Positions 22,073-31,858 of a stretch of 37,770 bases of DNA are shown piece by piece. The notes under the pieces are model-generated. The model saw only the letters and a list, made by a program, of their open reading frames with translations, had not been told where the DNA came from and made no database searches. Location: contig NCSJ02000389.1 in the NCBI GenBank assembly GCA_002812745.2, forward strand, positions 1 to 37,770, written 5' to 3'. A program made the position numbers and the translations under genes. This DNA comes from Scytalidium lignicola (taxonomy: Eukaryota; Ascomycota; Leotiomycetes). Position 1 is the first letter of the stretch. Every line of letters begins with the position of its first letter.

Positions 22073-22918
22073 CTAACGAATCCACTTCTTTAAATCACTG
22101 AAACTCTCTTCGATTAAGTTGAAAAATGAGTAATATAAAGGTAGAAACTTAAGCAAAACACCTCTAGCATCACAAAGTAATTGGAAGTATACTTTTCTAT
22201 GAATTGTACAGTTGTCCATTATTAAAACCGACCTCTCGTACAACCAAGGGTTACATAATGGCAATACATCAGTTTCAATCCATTGCTTGAATATATCAGT
22301 TGTTACACTTCCTTCGACAGTGATTACTGTGATATAACCTTCTATTGTATATACTGGTAAAATCAAGTACTTCTTCAATCGTTTCAACTACTTTTTAACC
22401 TTTGCTAGCCTACTAATAAGTGCTTATCCATATTTCCAATGTCCTGTACATTCAGTACTACTAGATTCATCTGCAAAAACAAGTTGGTCGGCTCTTCATT
22501 CTGCAGATTCAATATTCCAATTGTCAATAAGATGTTGATTTCGTTGAGCAACTATGATTTCGAGCTTTTTATGGCTAATATCGAGCTTCTTTAGAAGCCT
22601 GAAAACCATCGATTATAACAATTGTACGTTGAATTCGTCGTATACAAAGTCTGTGATCTCATCCTGAAATATCTCATTAGACATTGCTACCAATTCGATA
22701 ACTACTTCTTCGATTTCAGGGGTAACTACTGAAGGTCTGCCAGTACGTTTCCCTATATCTAATCCAACGATTGTACAGAGTTGTATACCTCGAGCAATAT
22801 ATTGAACAGTTTCGTAGGAGACGTCAAAAGCAGTAGCAATCGTATATTTGTCGTCGTCGGAGTTCAGGAGAGTGCTTTCGATAGCTTCGACCACCTCCCT
22901 GCGAAGGTTTGGAGCCAT
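22073..22918 (-). pseudogene. Tc1/mariner DD34E transposase with in-frame stops
   Basis: A single minus-strand frame of about 280 codons from ATG 22,918 to TGA-side end at 22,073. It is interrupted by TAA at 22,613-22,615 and by three more stops (TGA, TAA, TAG) between there and 22,388, all where Gln or Trp codons fit. The N-terminal 75 residues form a helix-turn-helix DNA-binding region (IATAFDVSYETVQYIARG) followed by a GRPSVVTPE linker. The catalytic triad is visible: Asp in VFADESS, Asp in LIMDNCTIH, and Glu in NLIEESF, with 34 residues between the last two. Length is slightly short for the family. The stops make this copy inactive; the conserved residues say it decayed recently. ATG lies 98 bp inside the right inverted repeat. 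Confidence 0.88.
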
Positions 22919-23016
22919 TGGATAGATTATATAGATTATATGGGGTTAAAACGTTCAGTATATATCGGTCAATTCGATTAGTTCAAGAAACAGGCGATAG
23001 ATCGATCGAATAGAGT

Positions 23017-23125
23017 GTCAATTCGTTGATTTAGTCCTCTACATTAATTTACTATAGTACGCGCTGCAAAAAGGCGTGCACGGGGCTCGAATTCGCGAAA
23101 AACAGGCCACTTTAGGATATGACAG
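23017..23125 (-). repeat. Right 109-bp terminal inverted repeat of the Tc1/mariner element
   Basis: Partner of 20,190-20,298 with one mismatch. Followed by TA at 23,126-23,127. Confidence 0.95.
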
Positions 23126-23139
23126 TAGCCGGGCTCCTG

Positions 23140-23591
23140 CATATTGTCAGGAATATGTTCAGCGTGGAAATATTTCACTTCATTGCGCACCTCATGCTCA
23201 AGAACATATTAATCCCGCTAGCGATGGTCACAAATAACATGCCAAAAATCCATGCACGAACCGTATTGGCAACCTCCTCACCATCTGTATTACGAACGGC
23301 AGCTCGAACACTTTCATAGGGGGAATCCTCGAGAGGAAGCTTTTCGATACCTATTACAGCCTTGTCTTCAACTATCTGAGGAGATGCAGTGATTATCTCT
23401 TCATTATCCAGAGGCAGGTTGGGATCCCATCGATTCATTGACTGAGCCTGTTGTACGTTTACTGAAATTTCTGCTCTCGTAGTTTTTTCATCCCCGTAGG
23501 TCGTAGGAGCTGTGAGACCCTCCCCGTCGGTAGTACCAGGTACTACCCCATCAAGTGTTTTCATCGATCCCCGGAATCTTCGCCACATCAT
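23140..23591 (-). pseudogene. 5' fragment of an oligopeptide transporter (OPT/isp4-like) gene
   Basis: The minus-strand frame from 23,591 to 23,175 encodes the cytosolic N-terminus and first membrane span of an OPT-family transporter. RWDPNLPLDNEEI is followed by LEDSPYESVRAAVRNTDG, then NTVRAWIFGMLFVTIASGIN and MFLSMR. The 'SPY.EVRA.V...DD' and 'R.W..GL.F..I..G.NQFFS.R' signatures are diagnostic of the family, which imports small peptides or metal chelates across the plasma membrane. Full-length members have about 700-900 residues and a dozen or more spans; here the frame hits a stop after about 138 codons. The Tc1/mariner element begins 50 bp later. I could not find the continuation on the far side of the transposon, so the rest is deleted or degraded. 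Confidence 0.7.
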
Positions 23592-24875
23592 CGAATACTT
23601 TCTTCACGAGGCCAATGATGAAATTTAGTAAATGGATAACTTTTGCAGGTAAGTATTTATTACCTCCAGGGTTTGACGCATCTTCATATAGACGACGGAT
23701 ACTAGGTCCCACACTCCGTTATCATTTCTCGACCAGCACTCAGTACTATAACCCCATTTCCCATACGATCCAGATAAGAAGTGGGTCTTTTGAGTTTATC
23801 TCTACTAGAATCATCCACCAATGATATAAGTGTTTACCGCTTTCTAGAGCAAGGTTTATCGAGCTTGTGTTATTATAGGTTACCTTGAATGGCATGCGGA
23901 TCATTCAACACTCAAAGTATATAACAAACTTCTACTTCCGTGTAAGAGTAACCATTATAAAGCGCTTCTCTAGTGAATCAAGTGATTGTTGTTGCTTCCT
24001 ATTAAATATGGGTGCATCCCCAGAATACCTCAGGTCTCATAATTCACGATAGAAGCTTTATTAGGAATTACATCCTGAGCGTATTGAAGTCTAGTGAAGT
24101 CAAATACGATACGGTAGCCAGGTAGTGCAAGACCGATAAAGCCGCATATCAGACCGGTTGGCCGGATACCTACCAGGATAATTAATATATCCTTATCAAG
24201 TATTATCCTCATCCAGTAGTTTGTCGTTAGAATATAATCCCAGGGGAAAAAATACCTCCAAGTTGTCAAGAAGATTAGATATAAAATACCTTCATTATTT
24301 CTTTAAGTAGCAAATAGTGAGTGACAACAAAATAGTTAAGAGTTAATAATTAACTACACTTGAAAAGTCCAGAGTGGTGTCATGCCATACACGGGTAGGC
24401 AGAGAGCCTTAAAGCCTAACCCCTATTTCTTGGATTAGAATTGGGCCAATATCTGGTTTTGGGGCAACCCATGTGCGTGCTTGATATATTCCCACTATCT
24501 GGCATTGCCTTGGCCGTTTCCTTCGTCTAGGGTGATAGCTTGATCCCAAAGTAAAAGTGAAACCTTGATACAATATGAGAGACAAAATTCAAGCCCACCT
24601 TCCCAAATTGGTTACTTCCCTGTCGCTCGTAACAAATGGTTGGCAGATAACGGCCAATGTTCCTTTAGGATTTTCGGGTTGCGGGGATCTTGTTCTGGTG
24701 GGTCGAAGATTGTTACGACTTTACGAAAACAAAGGTGGGCTATGATCTCCGGCTGCCAATTTTGTAGGAACTAGTGTGTCTACCACGAATGGTAACGTGA
24801 TACGTGATACTACATAATGTCCTCAAAGCCAACAGCTATTATTAAGAAACATACAGCTTTTATAGGACCTCAACA
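23592..24875. other. No confident gene; one membrane-like ORF on the minus strand
   Basis: A 79-codon minus-strand frame (24,269-24,030) contains IRPTGLICGFIGLALPGYRI, a plausible membrane segment, but lacks a family signature. Between it and the OPT fragment, minus-strand frames show short coding-like pieces (LLNFIIGLVKKVFDDVAKIP near 23,610). The stretch just before 24,876 is the promoter side of the metallopeptidase gene. Confidence 0.35.
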
Positions 24876-26561
24876 ATGGTGTCACGAATCGAAATCTCGC
24901 AGGAGTCGCAAGAAGTCAATGATGAAACAATCCGAAACAGAATCGAAATCGTGACACAGGACCTGACAGATCTCAATAACTTCTACAAAGTCGGAATATC
25001 AGAAGAGAGAATATCACGGTTCAGGGAATATTACAATGAACAACTTTTATATCTAGAAAATATGATATTTGATGGTTTGGCCCAGCAGGGTAGGGTCGAT
25101 TACCTGTTATTGAAAGGCCACCTAAAACGACTCCAACAACAGCTAGAACTCGATGTGATACAGGATAAGATGACAGAAGCAGTGCTTCCGTTTGCAACAG
25201 CTCTAGTCACTCTCATTGTGGACCGTCAGCATGCCAAATCAATGGAACCCAAGCAGATTGCCCAAGCTGTCCACGACATTTATAATCAGGTCCTGGTTAC
25301 TCAAACGAAGGTTGAGAAGTCGGAAATCAGCTTGAATAAAACAACTGCTTACCGCGCAGCCAACACTCTAGACGAGCTGTGCTCCTATCTCAGGGAATGG
25401 TATGAATTCTATAACGGATATGATCCCATGTTTAGTTGGTGGCTCTCAGACCCATATGCGAAGGTGCAAAGGCAACTAGAAGCATACGCAGTTGTCGTTC
25501 GTGAAAAACTTGTGGGAATCAAGCCTGGAGATGAGGATGCTATTGTCGGACAACCAATTGGTCATGATGGGCTGCTGATGGAGCTAGAGGCTGAGAAAAT
25601 TAATTACACTCCAGAAGAGCTGATTTGTATTGGTGAGCAAGAGTATATTTGGGTAGAGACTGAATTGAAGAAGGTCTCCCGCCGAATGGGTTTCAGCGAC
25701 GATTGGCGGAAAGCGCTTGAGATAGTCCGTGAGGACTATGTCGAGGTTGGACAGCAAACTCAAATTGTACGTGAGTTTTCCAGTGAAGCCATCAATTTTG
25801 TCAAGAATCATGACCTAGTCACCGTACCTAGAGTCGCAGAAGAGGCAATTCCTATTTACATGATGGCTCCAGCTAGGCAAAAGCTGAGCCCTTTTTTCCT
25901 AGGTGGAAAGAGTATCATCGTGTCGTATCCCACCGACACTATGGGACACGCGGATAAACTGATGAGTTTACGTGGGAATAATATACACTATTCCCGTGCC
26001 ACCGTGTTTCACGAGCTCATTCCCGGTCATCATTTGCAATGGTACATGAACAATCGTTACCGCCCTTATCGACGTATATTCCACACTCCATTTTGGACAG
26101 AAGGATGGTCACTGTATTGGGAGTTTATCCTCTGGGACGATGAGAGGTTCCCTAAGACGGACTACAATCGTGTTGGAATGCTTTTCTGGCGCCTTCATCG
26201 TTGTGTGCGTATCATCTTTTCCATCAAATTCCACCTTGGCCAGATAAATGCGCAGGAGTGTGTCGACATGCTGGTTGAGAGAGGGGGACATGAACGTGCC
26301 ACTGCGGAAGGAGAAGTGCGACGGTCATTGAATGGCACATACTCTCCACTCTATCAAGCAGGATATATGCTCGGTGCTCTGCAATGGTATTCCCTTCGTC
26401 AAGAATTAGTCGTGAGCGGGAAAATCCCAGAGAAGCGGTTCCACGATCTTATTTTGCACAACAATTCAATGCCTGTTGAGTTTGCACGTGCTATATTGAT
26501 GAATAAACCACTGAAACCAGATTATAAAGCTTCGTGGAAATTCTATAACAGTCATAGATGA
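24876..26561 (+). CDS. DUF885-family putative zinc metallopeptidase
   Basis: An uninterrupted single-exon gene of 561 residues, starting at ATG 24,876 in a good context (CAACAATGG). It carries the DUF885 core motif: FHELIPGHHLQWY with His379, Glu380 and His385/386 as presumed zinc ligands and general base, then FWTEGWSLYWE about 25 residues later with Glu409 as third ligand. The N-terminal half is helical and acidic. No signal peptide or membrane span is seen, so it is probably cytosolic. The family, widespread in bacteria and patchy in fungi, is thought to be peptidases, but substrates are largely unknown. Length is normal for the family. It lies beside an OPT transporter fragment and a Zn2Cys6 regulator, which would suit peptide or conjugate catabolism (inference). 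No decay is visible. Confidence 0.9.
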   Translation: MVSRIEISQESQEVNDETIRNRIEIVTQDLTDLNNFYKVGISEERISRFREYYNEQLLYLENMIFDGLAQQGRVDYLLLKGHLKRLQQQLELDVIQDKMTEAVLPFATALVTLIVDRQHAKSMEPKQIAQAVHDIYNQVLVTQTKVEKSEISLNKTTAYRAANTLDELCSYLREWYEFYNGYDPMFSWWLSDPYAKVQRQLEAYAVVVREKLVGIKPGDEDAIVGQPIGHDGLLMELEAEKINYTPEELICIGEQEYIWVETELKKVSRRMGFSDDWRKALEIVREDYVEVGQQTQIVREFSSEAINFVKNHDLVTVPRVAEEAIPIYMMAPARQKLSPFFLGGKSIIVSYPTDTMGHADKLMSLRGNNIHYSRATVFHELIPGHHLQWYMNNRYRPYRRIFHTPFWTEGWSLYWEFILWDDERFPKTDYNRVGMLFWRLHRCVRIIFSIKFHLGQINAQECVDMLVERGGHERATAEGEVRRSLNGTYSPLYQAGYMLGALQWYSLRQELVVSGKIPEKRFHDLILHNNSMPVEFARAILMNKPLKPDYKASWKFYNSHR

Positions 26562-27186
26562 CTGCGATTTAAGAATAATACATCTTGACAATTGACACAC
26601 CCCATTAATCCATTTATATCTATTGGGTCATTTTATATAGTTATCTTTAGTTTAATCTTACGCATCAAGGTATATCTTGAGGAAGATAATTTTAAAAGCC
26701 CATTATAACTCCAAGACAAAGAAATCTATGTATTTTGCTTAAATTCCTTGTCCCTAGTGTAGTTTGCCTTTATTGTGCATGTTCTATCCTAAACCTAGAT
26801 AATTTAAAACATCATATTCTTAGTACTCTAATCTAAAATATCAAAATATTCAGAATATTGGATAATTCTCGAATCGTTGTTAGAACTTTCGAAGTAAATC
26901 TTGTACACAATAAATAAAATACGAAATTGGGGTCTATCATCACAATTAATTAATATTATTTTTATATTTAAAGATAAAGTATTGAAAATACTATTACAAG
27001 AGAAGTAAGGAGAGAAATTTTGAATAGCGTCAAGCTGAACGGACACGACAAACTGGCTTTGTTCTCTTAGATTTGCTCAAATTTCAGCTAAATCAGTAAA
27101 CTTGCCCAAATAATCAGGCATCCACTAGCCAAATATTGGGCATCGATTTCCGATGCCTACAATACAGTGTAAGTAGGTATTGCTTC
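26562..27186. other. Intergenic, converging 3' ends; no gene seen
   Basis: AT-leaning spacer between the plus-strand metallopeptidase and the minus-strand regulator. Only a 72-codon chance frame is present (27,046-26,828, minus). It presumably holds the two polyadenylation regions. Confidence 0.6.
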
Positions 27187-28989
27187 TTACAAATTCAGGG
27201 AAATAACACTCAAATTTAAGGCTCTTACATTTGCAAAGATAGAAGCCTGTCCAATTCCCATATGTAATCCGATCCAAGATAGACACTCTTTCATATAATC
27301 TCTCATCTCTGGAGGGATAGCCACAAGTGTTGAAGCAAGGTAGAGGGGATGCATCAGAAGCAAGCCACCAACCGATCTGCCAGGGCATGTTATTGCTGTG
27401 TTATTTCCTACATCGCGCAAGAAGCACTGCACATCCTCTGTTAGATAATAAGGGATCGATGAGACTAGATCCTCAACCAGACTTAGAATATCTCGGTGTT
27501 CGCGACTAAAGTCTTTGTCAGAGTTGACTGTCTTAGATAACCCGAGGACTAAGTTTAACAGTAAGAATCGAACTGTGCGACAAATATTCCAAACGCTGGC
27601 AATGTAAAGGTCGAAATATGCATCAACCCTTCCTGGCCAGTATCCAGCATCCGTACTTGATCTGGCTTGTCCCAGGCCAACATAACCAGCTGTTCTGGGT
27701 TTGAAAGCTTGTAGTTGGACCTCCTGCCACTCAATAATTCTTTCGTTGAGAGCTAATAACTCATCCATTGATATGCATAAATTCTCAAATCTTGTTGACT
27801 GGTTCCTTAGTATATATTCCCATTTCTGCCAAATTGGGTAAAGTATAGTCCAGAGGCCGTATAATGATGGATTTGAATTACGTTGTGAAATAGAAAACAT
27901 GAAAGAATCCTAGAAGCATTAGCATTCGTCCCTGACGTAGATTATAGTGAGATGAACAGCTTGTACCTGAATTATTCTATCTAAGGAGAAAACATGGCCA
28001 GATCTGATAGTCTGCATAACTCGAAAGATATCCAGAGGTGAATTCTCAATTTTCAAAATGGCAGCTACGCCTTTTGCATGGGTAATGTGATAACCAGGCT
28101 CAGTTTCCTTAGCAATAATCATCTAGAATGTGTCAGACTATATCTAAAAGAACAATTGCGGGATCAGAACAACCTCGTAAAGGCCGAGTAATGTAGCGAC
28201 TAACAGTGATTCAGCATTGTTTACAGATGATGTGGCTTCGATTGCTCTAGCCAAGGATACGAGCAGGTCGTTATACAAGATCTCAGCCTTTTGTAACAGG
28301 TATGGCCTCTGCAACTTGATACCGTGATTCGCAAATGACACGACCTTGCATGCTTTTGAGAGGTCGGACTGTAAACCAAGGTGACGCAGCATGGATTCTA
28401 AACCATCAAAGAACCCTCGAGAGAGCGAGTGATCTGTCGACACAATTCTGTACTCGTAGAAGAAGGATTGAAGAGCGAACTCGTCCGTTTTCTCATTAGA
28501 GACTTCTTTCGGTAGGCAGTCTTCGGGGAAAGTATTGGTGCCAGGTATCAATGTGCGAACAGGTAAACTGCACTTGCGTGCCGTTACTTTGAAAGGGAGC
28601 ATGTTTCCACCATACTTCTGATACTGTCTAATTATAAAACCTGCATCTTCTTCATATCCTCCACATGTACGCTTAGCGATTAGGCATCGCATGCATGACT
28701 ATCCTTAAATGTGTCAGCCAATAAATGTTGAGATAGCGGAACCATTTTTTGGATAGTGGCATGATACAGTCAATGGGGTAACTTCATGCAAGGATTAATA
28801 TCCAGCATGATAACATACAGGACGAACCTCATCGCACTGTATATTTCGGCATCAATTCACATCAGCTTTATTCCAACAAGGGAGCAGTATAATCCCTGTG
28901 TCAAGAAAGCATACCAGATGGGCTAGACTGACCTTCTTTCTCCGTCTTTTACATGTTTCACACCCTCTAGAAGGACCAAAGTACACCAT
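27187..28989 (-). CDS. Zn2Cys6 fungal-type transcription factor (five exons, one 18-nt micro-exon)
   Basis: Exons on the minus strand: 28,989-28,933, 28,836-28,819, 28,698-28,174, 28,122-27,967 and 27,909-27,187. All introns are phase 0, with GT..AG ends; the third donor, GTTGTT, is weak. The spliced product is about 492 residues. The zinc cluster reads GCETCKRRRKK, then CDEVRP from the 18-nt exon, then SCMRCLIAKRTC, giving all six cysteines with CxxCx6C..CxxCx6C spacing. The remainder is helical, without stops, and resembles the fungal-specific regulatory domain of C6 regulators (for example LCISMDELLALNERIIEWQE). It would bind CGG-type half-sites in the nucleus. Its position between the DUF885 gene and a FAD monooxygenase suggests a local pathway regulator, but that partner gene is now broken. 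Confidence 0.87.
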
Positions 28990-29564
28990 TGATATTTGTC
29001 TCCTGTATTCGTTGTGGTATTTAGGCCAGAGTTGGTAATATCTCAACACCTAGTCCGCGGAACATCTAAGCACGAAGCTTAGATCAATGGGTGTGAGATT
29101 AGGCCGTATGCTTCTTCAGAAGTCCCTAGAATTCTCTAAATACTGCCACGCTCCAGAATAAGAGTTAAACAGTGCTCTAGACAAAATATGTGAAGACTTT
29201 TATGGCGAGATCTTTCGAAATTTACTTTTGCAACAGTCAAGCAAGACATTACGCACTAAATCTCTGCCTAACAAAGAGCGCTCAACGCTAACCAGAATAG
29301 GATATTATCCCTGCTCCCCAAAATAATTTAAATTATGCACAATGATCTAATTGTCGAGAATAACTTAGTTAAGCCAATAGAAATTGATTCGCTTAAATTT
29401 GCATAGCTACACCACTTTCACCGGCCGGGGATAACTTTTGTTTCCAGGAGGTTTCTTGGTCACTAAGATAAGCAGTTAAGTTAGTTGATATAGTTAGTTA
29501 GAGCTTGAGTTACATGAAGCACTTTGGATTACAACCTAATCAGAATTCCTTATAAGCTTTTATC
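28990..29564. other. Promoter side of the Zn2Cys6 gene; no gene seen
   Basis: Lies between the start of the regulator and the 3' end of the monooxygenase relic, which is transcribed in the same direction. It contains no ORF worth calling and no recognised repeat. It presumably holds the regulator promoter and the monooxygenase terminator. Confidence 0.5.
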
Positions 29565-31018
29565 CTACTCATTCTCCCGTCCGAGAGTTTCTTCGAAAGC
29601 TTTTACAACATCATGCTCGTGCAGCCAACTTGTATTTGGCTTTTTGGTGGCCCTTTGCCTCAAGTCCTCATCAGACTCTAGAATCCCGGGTGCTATCTTG
29701 GTAGCTTTCGCCTTGTTTGATGCAAGCACCATCTTCAATAACCTATTGGCATGAGACTTGCGAGTTGCCTCGTACAACTTCAGTTCTTTTTGTATCACGT
29801 CTGATGGTGGTTTATGAGTAGCTGTAACTGGAAAGACCGATGAAATGGCTAGGTAGAAAGCATACGCATTATTAATAGCAAGAGAACCGCCAGTTGCAAA
29901 GGCACCGTCATGAGCGTGAGCTGCATTGCCGATTAGAATAGCACGGTTTCCAAAGGCCCAGATGGACAGGGCAGATCCACAAAAGAAATTAAGATAGAAG
30001 TGGACTGCGGGCGCTATTTTAGTAAGAGATTTAACGACAGGGTTCCAATCCTGTGGAGACGCAATTACTTACTTATCTTGTTTCTCTCTGTGTACTGATA
30101 ATGGTTACCTACAACATATTTATCACGGAGAAGTTTGACACTGGCTTCCTGGCCCCACGAGACGTCTTTTAGAGGCGCATTTTGATCTTCAGGGTCCAAT
30201 TGAATACCACTAACAATGGTATATGTGTTTCTCCCAAGGCGTAATGCGAAAAAGTTTGTATCTTGCCTCCACCAGTGAGTTGAATCTGGTGGAAGGTCGG
30301 AGATTGAATTTGTAAGAGATGCATCAAACACTGCACGAAAAGCAGTCCAGCTACCCCAATGGAGCTTAGAATCCGAGACAAAGGATGTTCGAACGCCCTA
30401 CGAGATAGAATTGGCTACACAGTTAGGCTGACAATTTCAGCCTTGATCAATGTAACGAGTAGCGGGATAATAGTTCTATAATCTAGATCAAAATCAAAGA
30501 CTAACCAAATGATGGCTATCGGCCCCTAACAAAATATCGACCGTATAAATTGATACATCTTCAAATTCCAATGTCACACTACAGTTTGGATCTGCCATGG
30601 CGGAAGTTAATCTTTTCCCTAGATGAATAATATCGCCTAGTACACGTTGAAGCAGCCCTCGATATAAGTGTCTTCGATGATACCGCGCTGTCCGATGAAG
30701 GTACTCAGTCACATTTTCATGAAGATCCGTTCCGATGATTTCGTTTGTCTTTCAGTGTCTGTAGATCATAGGTATGTTTGACGGCCCACGAAAAGCAACA
30801 TCGTCATCAAGAACATGGTGTAGTCCAAGTCTGTGGAGTATCCTAAGGCCATTCGGATCAAGTGCCATACTTACGACCTCTTTTAATTCAGTCGCCATTT
30901 CATAGATCTAAACTTGTGTGTTAGCATGCTACTGAAGCGCGATTGCTACCGTGAGACCTGCGGTGCCAGCGCCAATAATGGCTACCTGAAGAGGTAAAGA
31001 ATCCGAAATTATAGGCAT
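29565..31018 (-). pseudogene. Decayed FAD-dependent monooxygenase (salicylate-hydroxylase type)
   Basis: Starting at ATG 31,018, the minus strand encodes VAIIGAGTAGLTVAIALQ, the GxGxxG FAD-binding motif, followed by RLGLHH and later DILLGADSHH, the GAD motif. After an intron (about 30,507-30,410) comes LPPDSTHWWRQDTNFFALRL, then after a second intron an RAILIGNAAHAHDGAFATGG stretch and a helical C-terminus to TAG at 29,565. The type hydroxylates aromatic acids using FAD and NAD(P)H. In-frame stops lie at 30,929-30,931, 30,908-30,910 and 30,752-30,754. The frame also shifts after the first intron, and the conserved GDAAH is GNAAH. A later DD pair is NN. Both are GAT to AAT changes, so G-to-A mutation hit the cofactor site as well as creating stops. 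Confidence 0.87.
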
Positions 31019-31858
31019 CTGTAAAGAGACATAGAAGATCTACAAAAACTTTTGAGAGAGAATTTGCAACGAGTAGAATGCATGAGCTCGCTGACTAGAG
31101 ACTAAAGAGCTACAGTGTTTGGGATCAGGCTATGATGCTACAGAATCAATCTCTACACGTCACCCCCTATTTTTGCCTTTTATCCACTTGAAATTGAGTT
31201 TCACTCCTATCTTATTTCTCATTGAGATCGTTCTAAATGCGTGCCAGAATTTCAAGAGCTAAATGTGGACTGATATGCTTCGACTCTGTTGCGTTTCTGG
31301 AGAGATCTCTAGCAGGCCATTTAGTGTCGAGGGAGACACAGGATTAGTTAAATCAACGGACGTGTTACGTCCTCCAGTATTTCCCCTTATTTACACGACT
31401 GGTTATCACTCGCCAAACAGTTACCTCAATATCCCTTCCACTAAGATCGCTGGATTCTCTAAAGGCTCCTAATGAACCTGGTGGATGGAACATCTTGAGT
31501 GGTCTACATTTTTCTGGCTATCTGCTTGCTCATTAATACCGTCATATATCGAAAGATGAGATTCTACAGCTGAATTGTGCTCCAATATACTGTAAAGATT
31601 GCTGGAAGGCTGGGGAGACTGGCATTTGCTTCGGCTTTGCCAGCTCATGCATGCAGCCAGCCACCCTCAGGACACCCGGATACAGAGATAGATCAGCTTG
31701 ATGTCAATGTAGTTCAAAGCCACGGAGCTTGGAACCTACCAAAGCTCCTCGAGTTTGATCAAGTTTCAATTAGCTCTATCTTACGACTTATATAAATAGA
31801 GAAACGTCGGTTTTTTCTCTTGAAAGAGATATATTCCCAGTCACAGATACCCAAAATT
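31019..31858. other. Intergenic, divergent promoters; no gene seen
   Basis: Separates the minus-strand monooxygenase relic from a plus-strand decayed gene. Open frames at 31,263-31,472 and 31,577-31,795 have no recognisable content. Near 31,790 TATATAAATAG could be a TATA-like element for the gene starting at 31,859. Confidence 0.45.

Larger units (their letters stand above)
20188..23127 (-). mobile_element. Tc1/mariner-type DNA transposon with two converging genes
   Basis: The core 20,190-23,125 begins CTGTCATATCC and ends with its reverse complement. It is flanked by TA at 20,188-20,189 and 23,126-23,127, the Tc1/mariner target duplication. The 109-bp inverted repeats (20,190-20,298 and 23,017-23,125) differ at one base. 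On the minus strand it carries a DD34E transposase with internal stops. On the plus strand, starting just inside the other repeat, is a second, unrelated gene. The middle (about 20,950-22,050) is AT-rich and degraded. The near-identical ends suggest a fairly recent insertion; the interior decay suggests RIP acted on it. Confidence 0.9.

Noticed and set aside
24030..24269. Remaining part of the OPT transporter gene
   Set aside because: It has one membrane-like segment but no OPT signature and lies upstream, not downstream, of the OPT fragment on the same strand.
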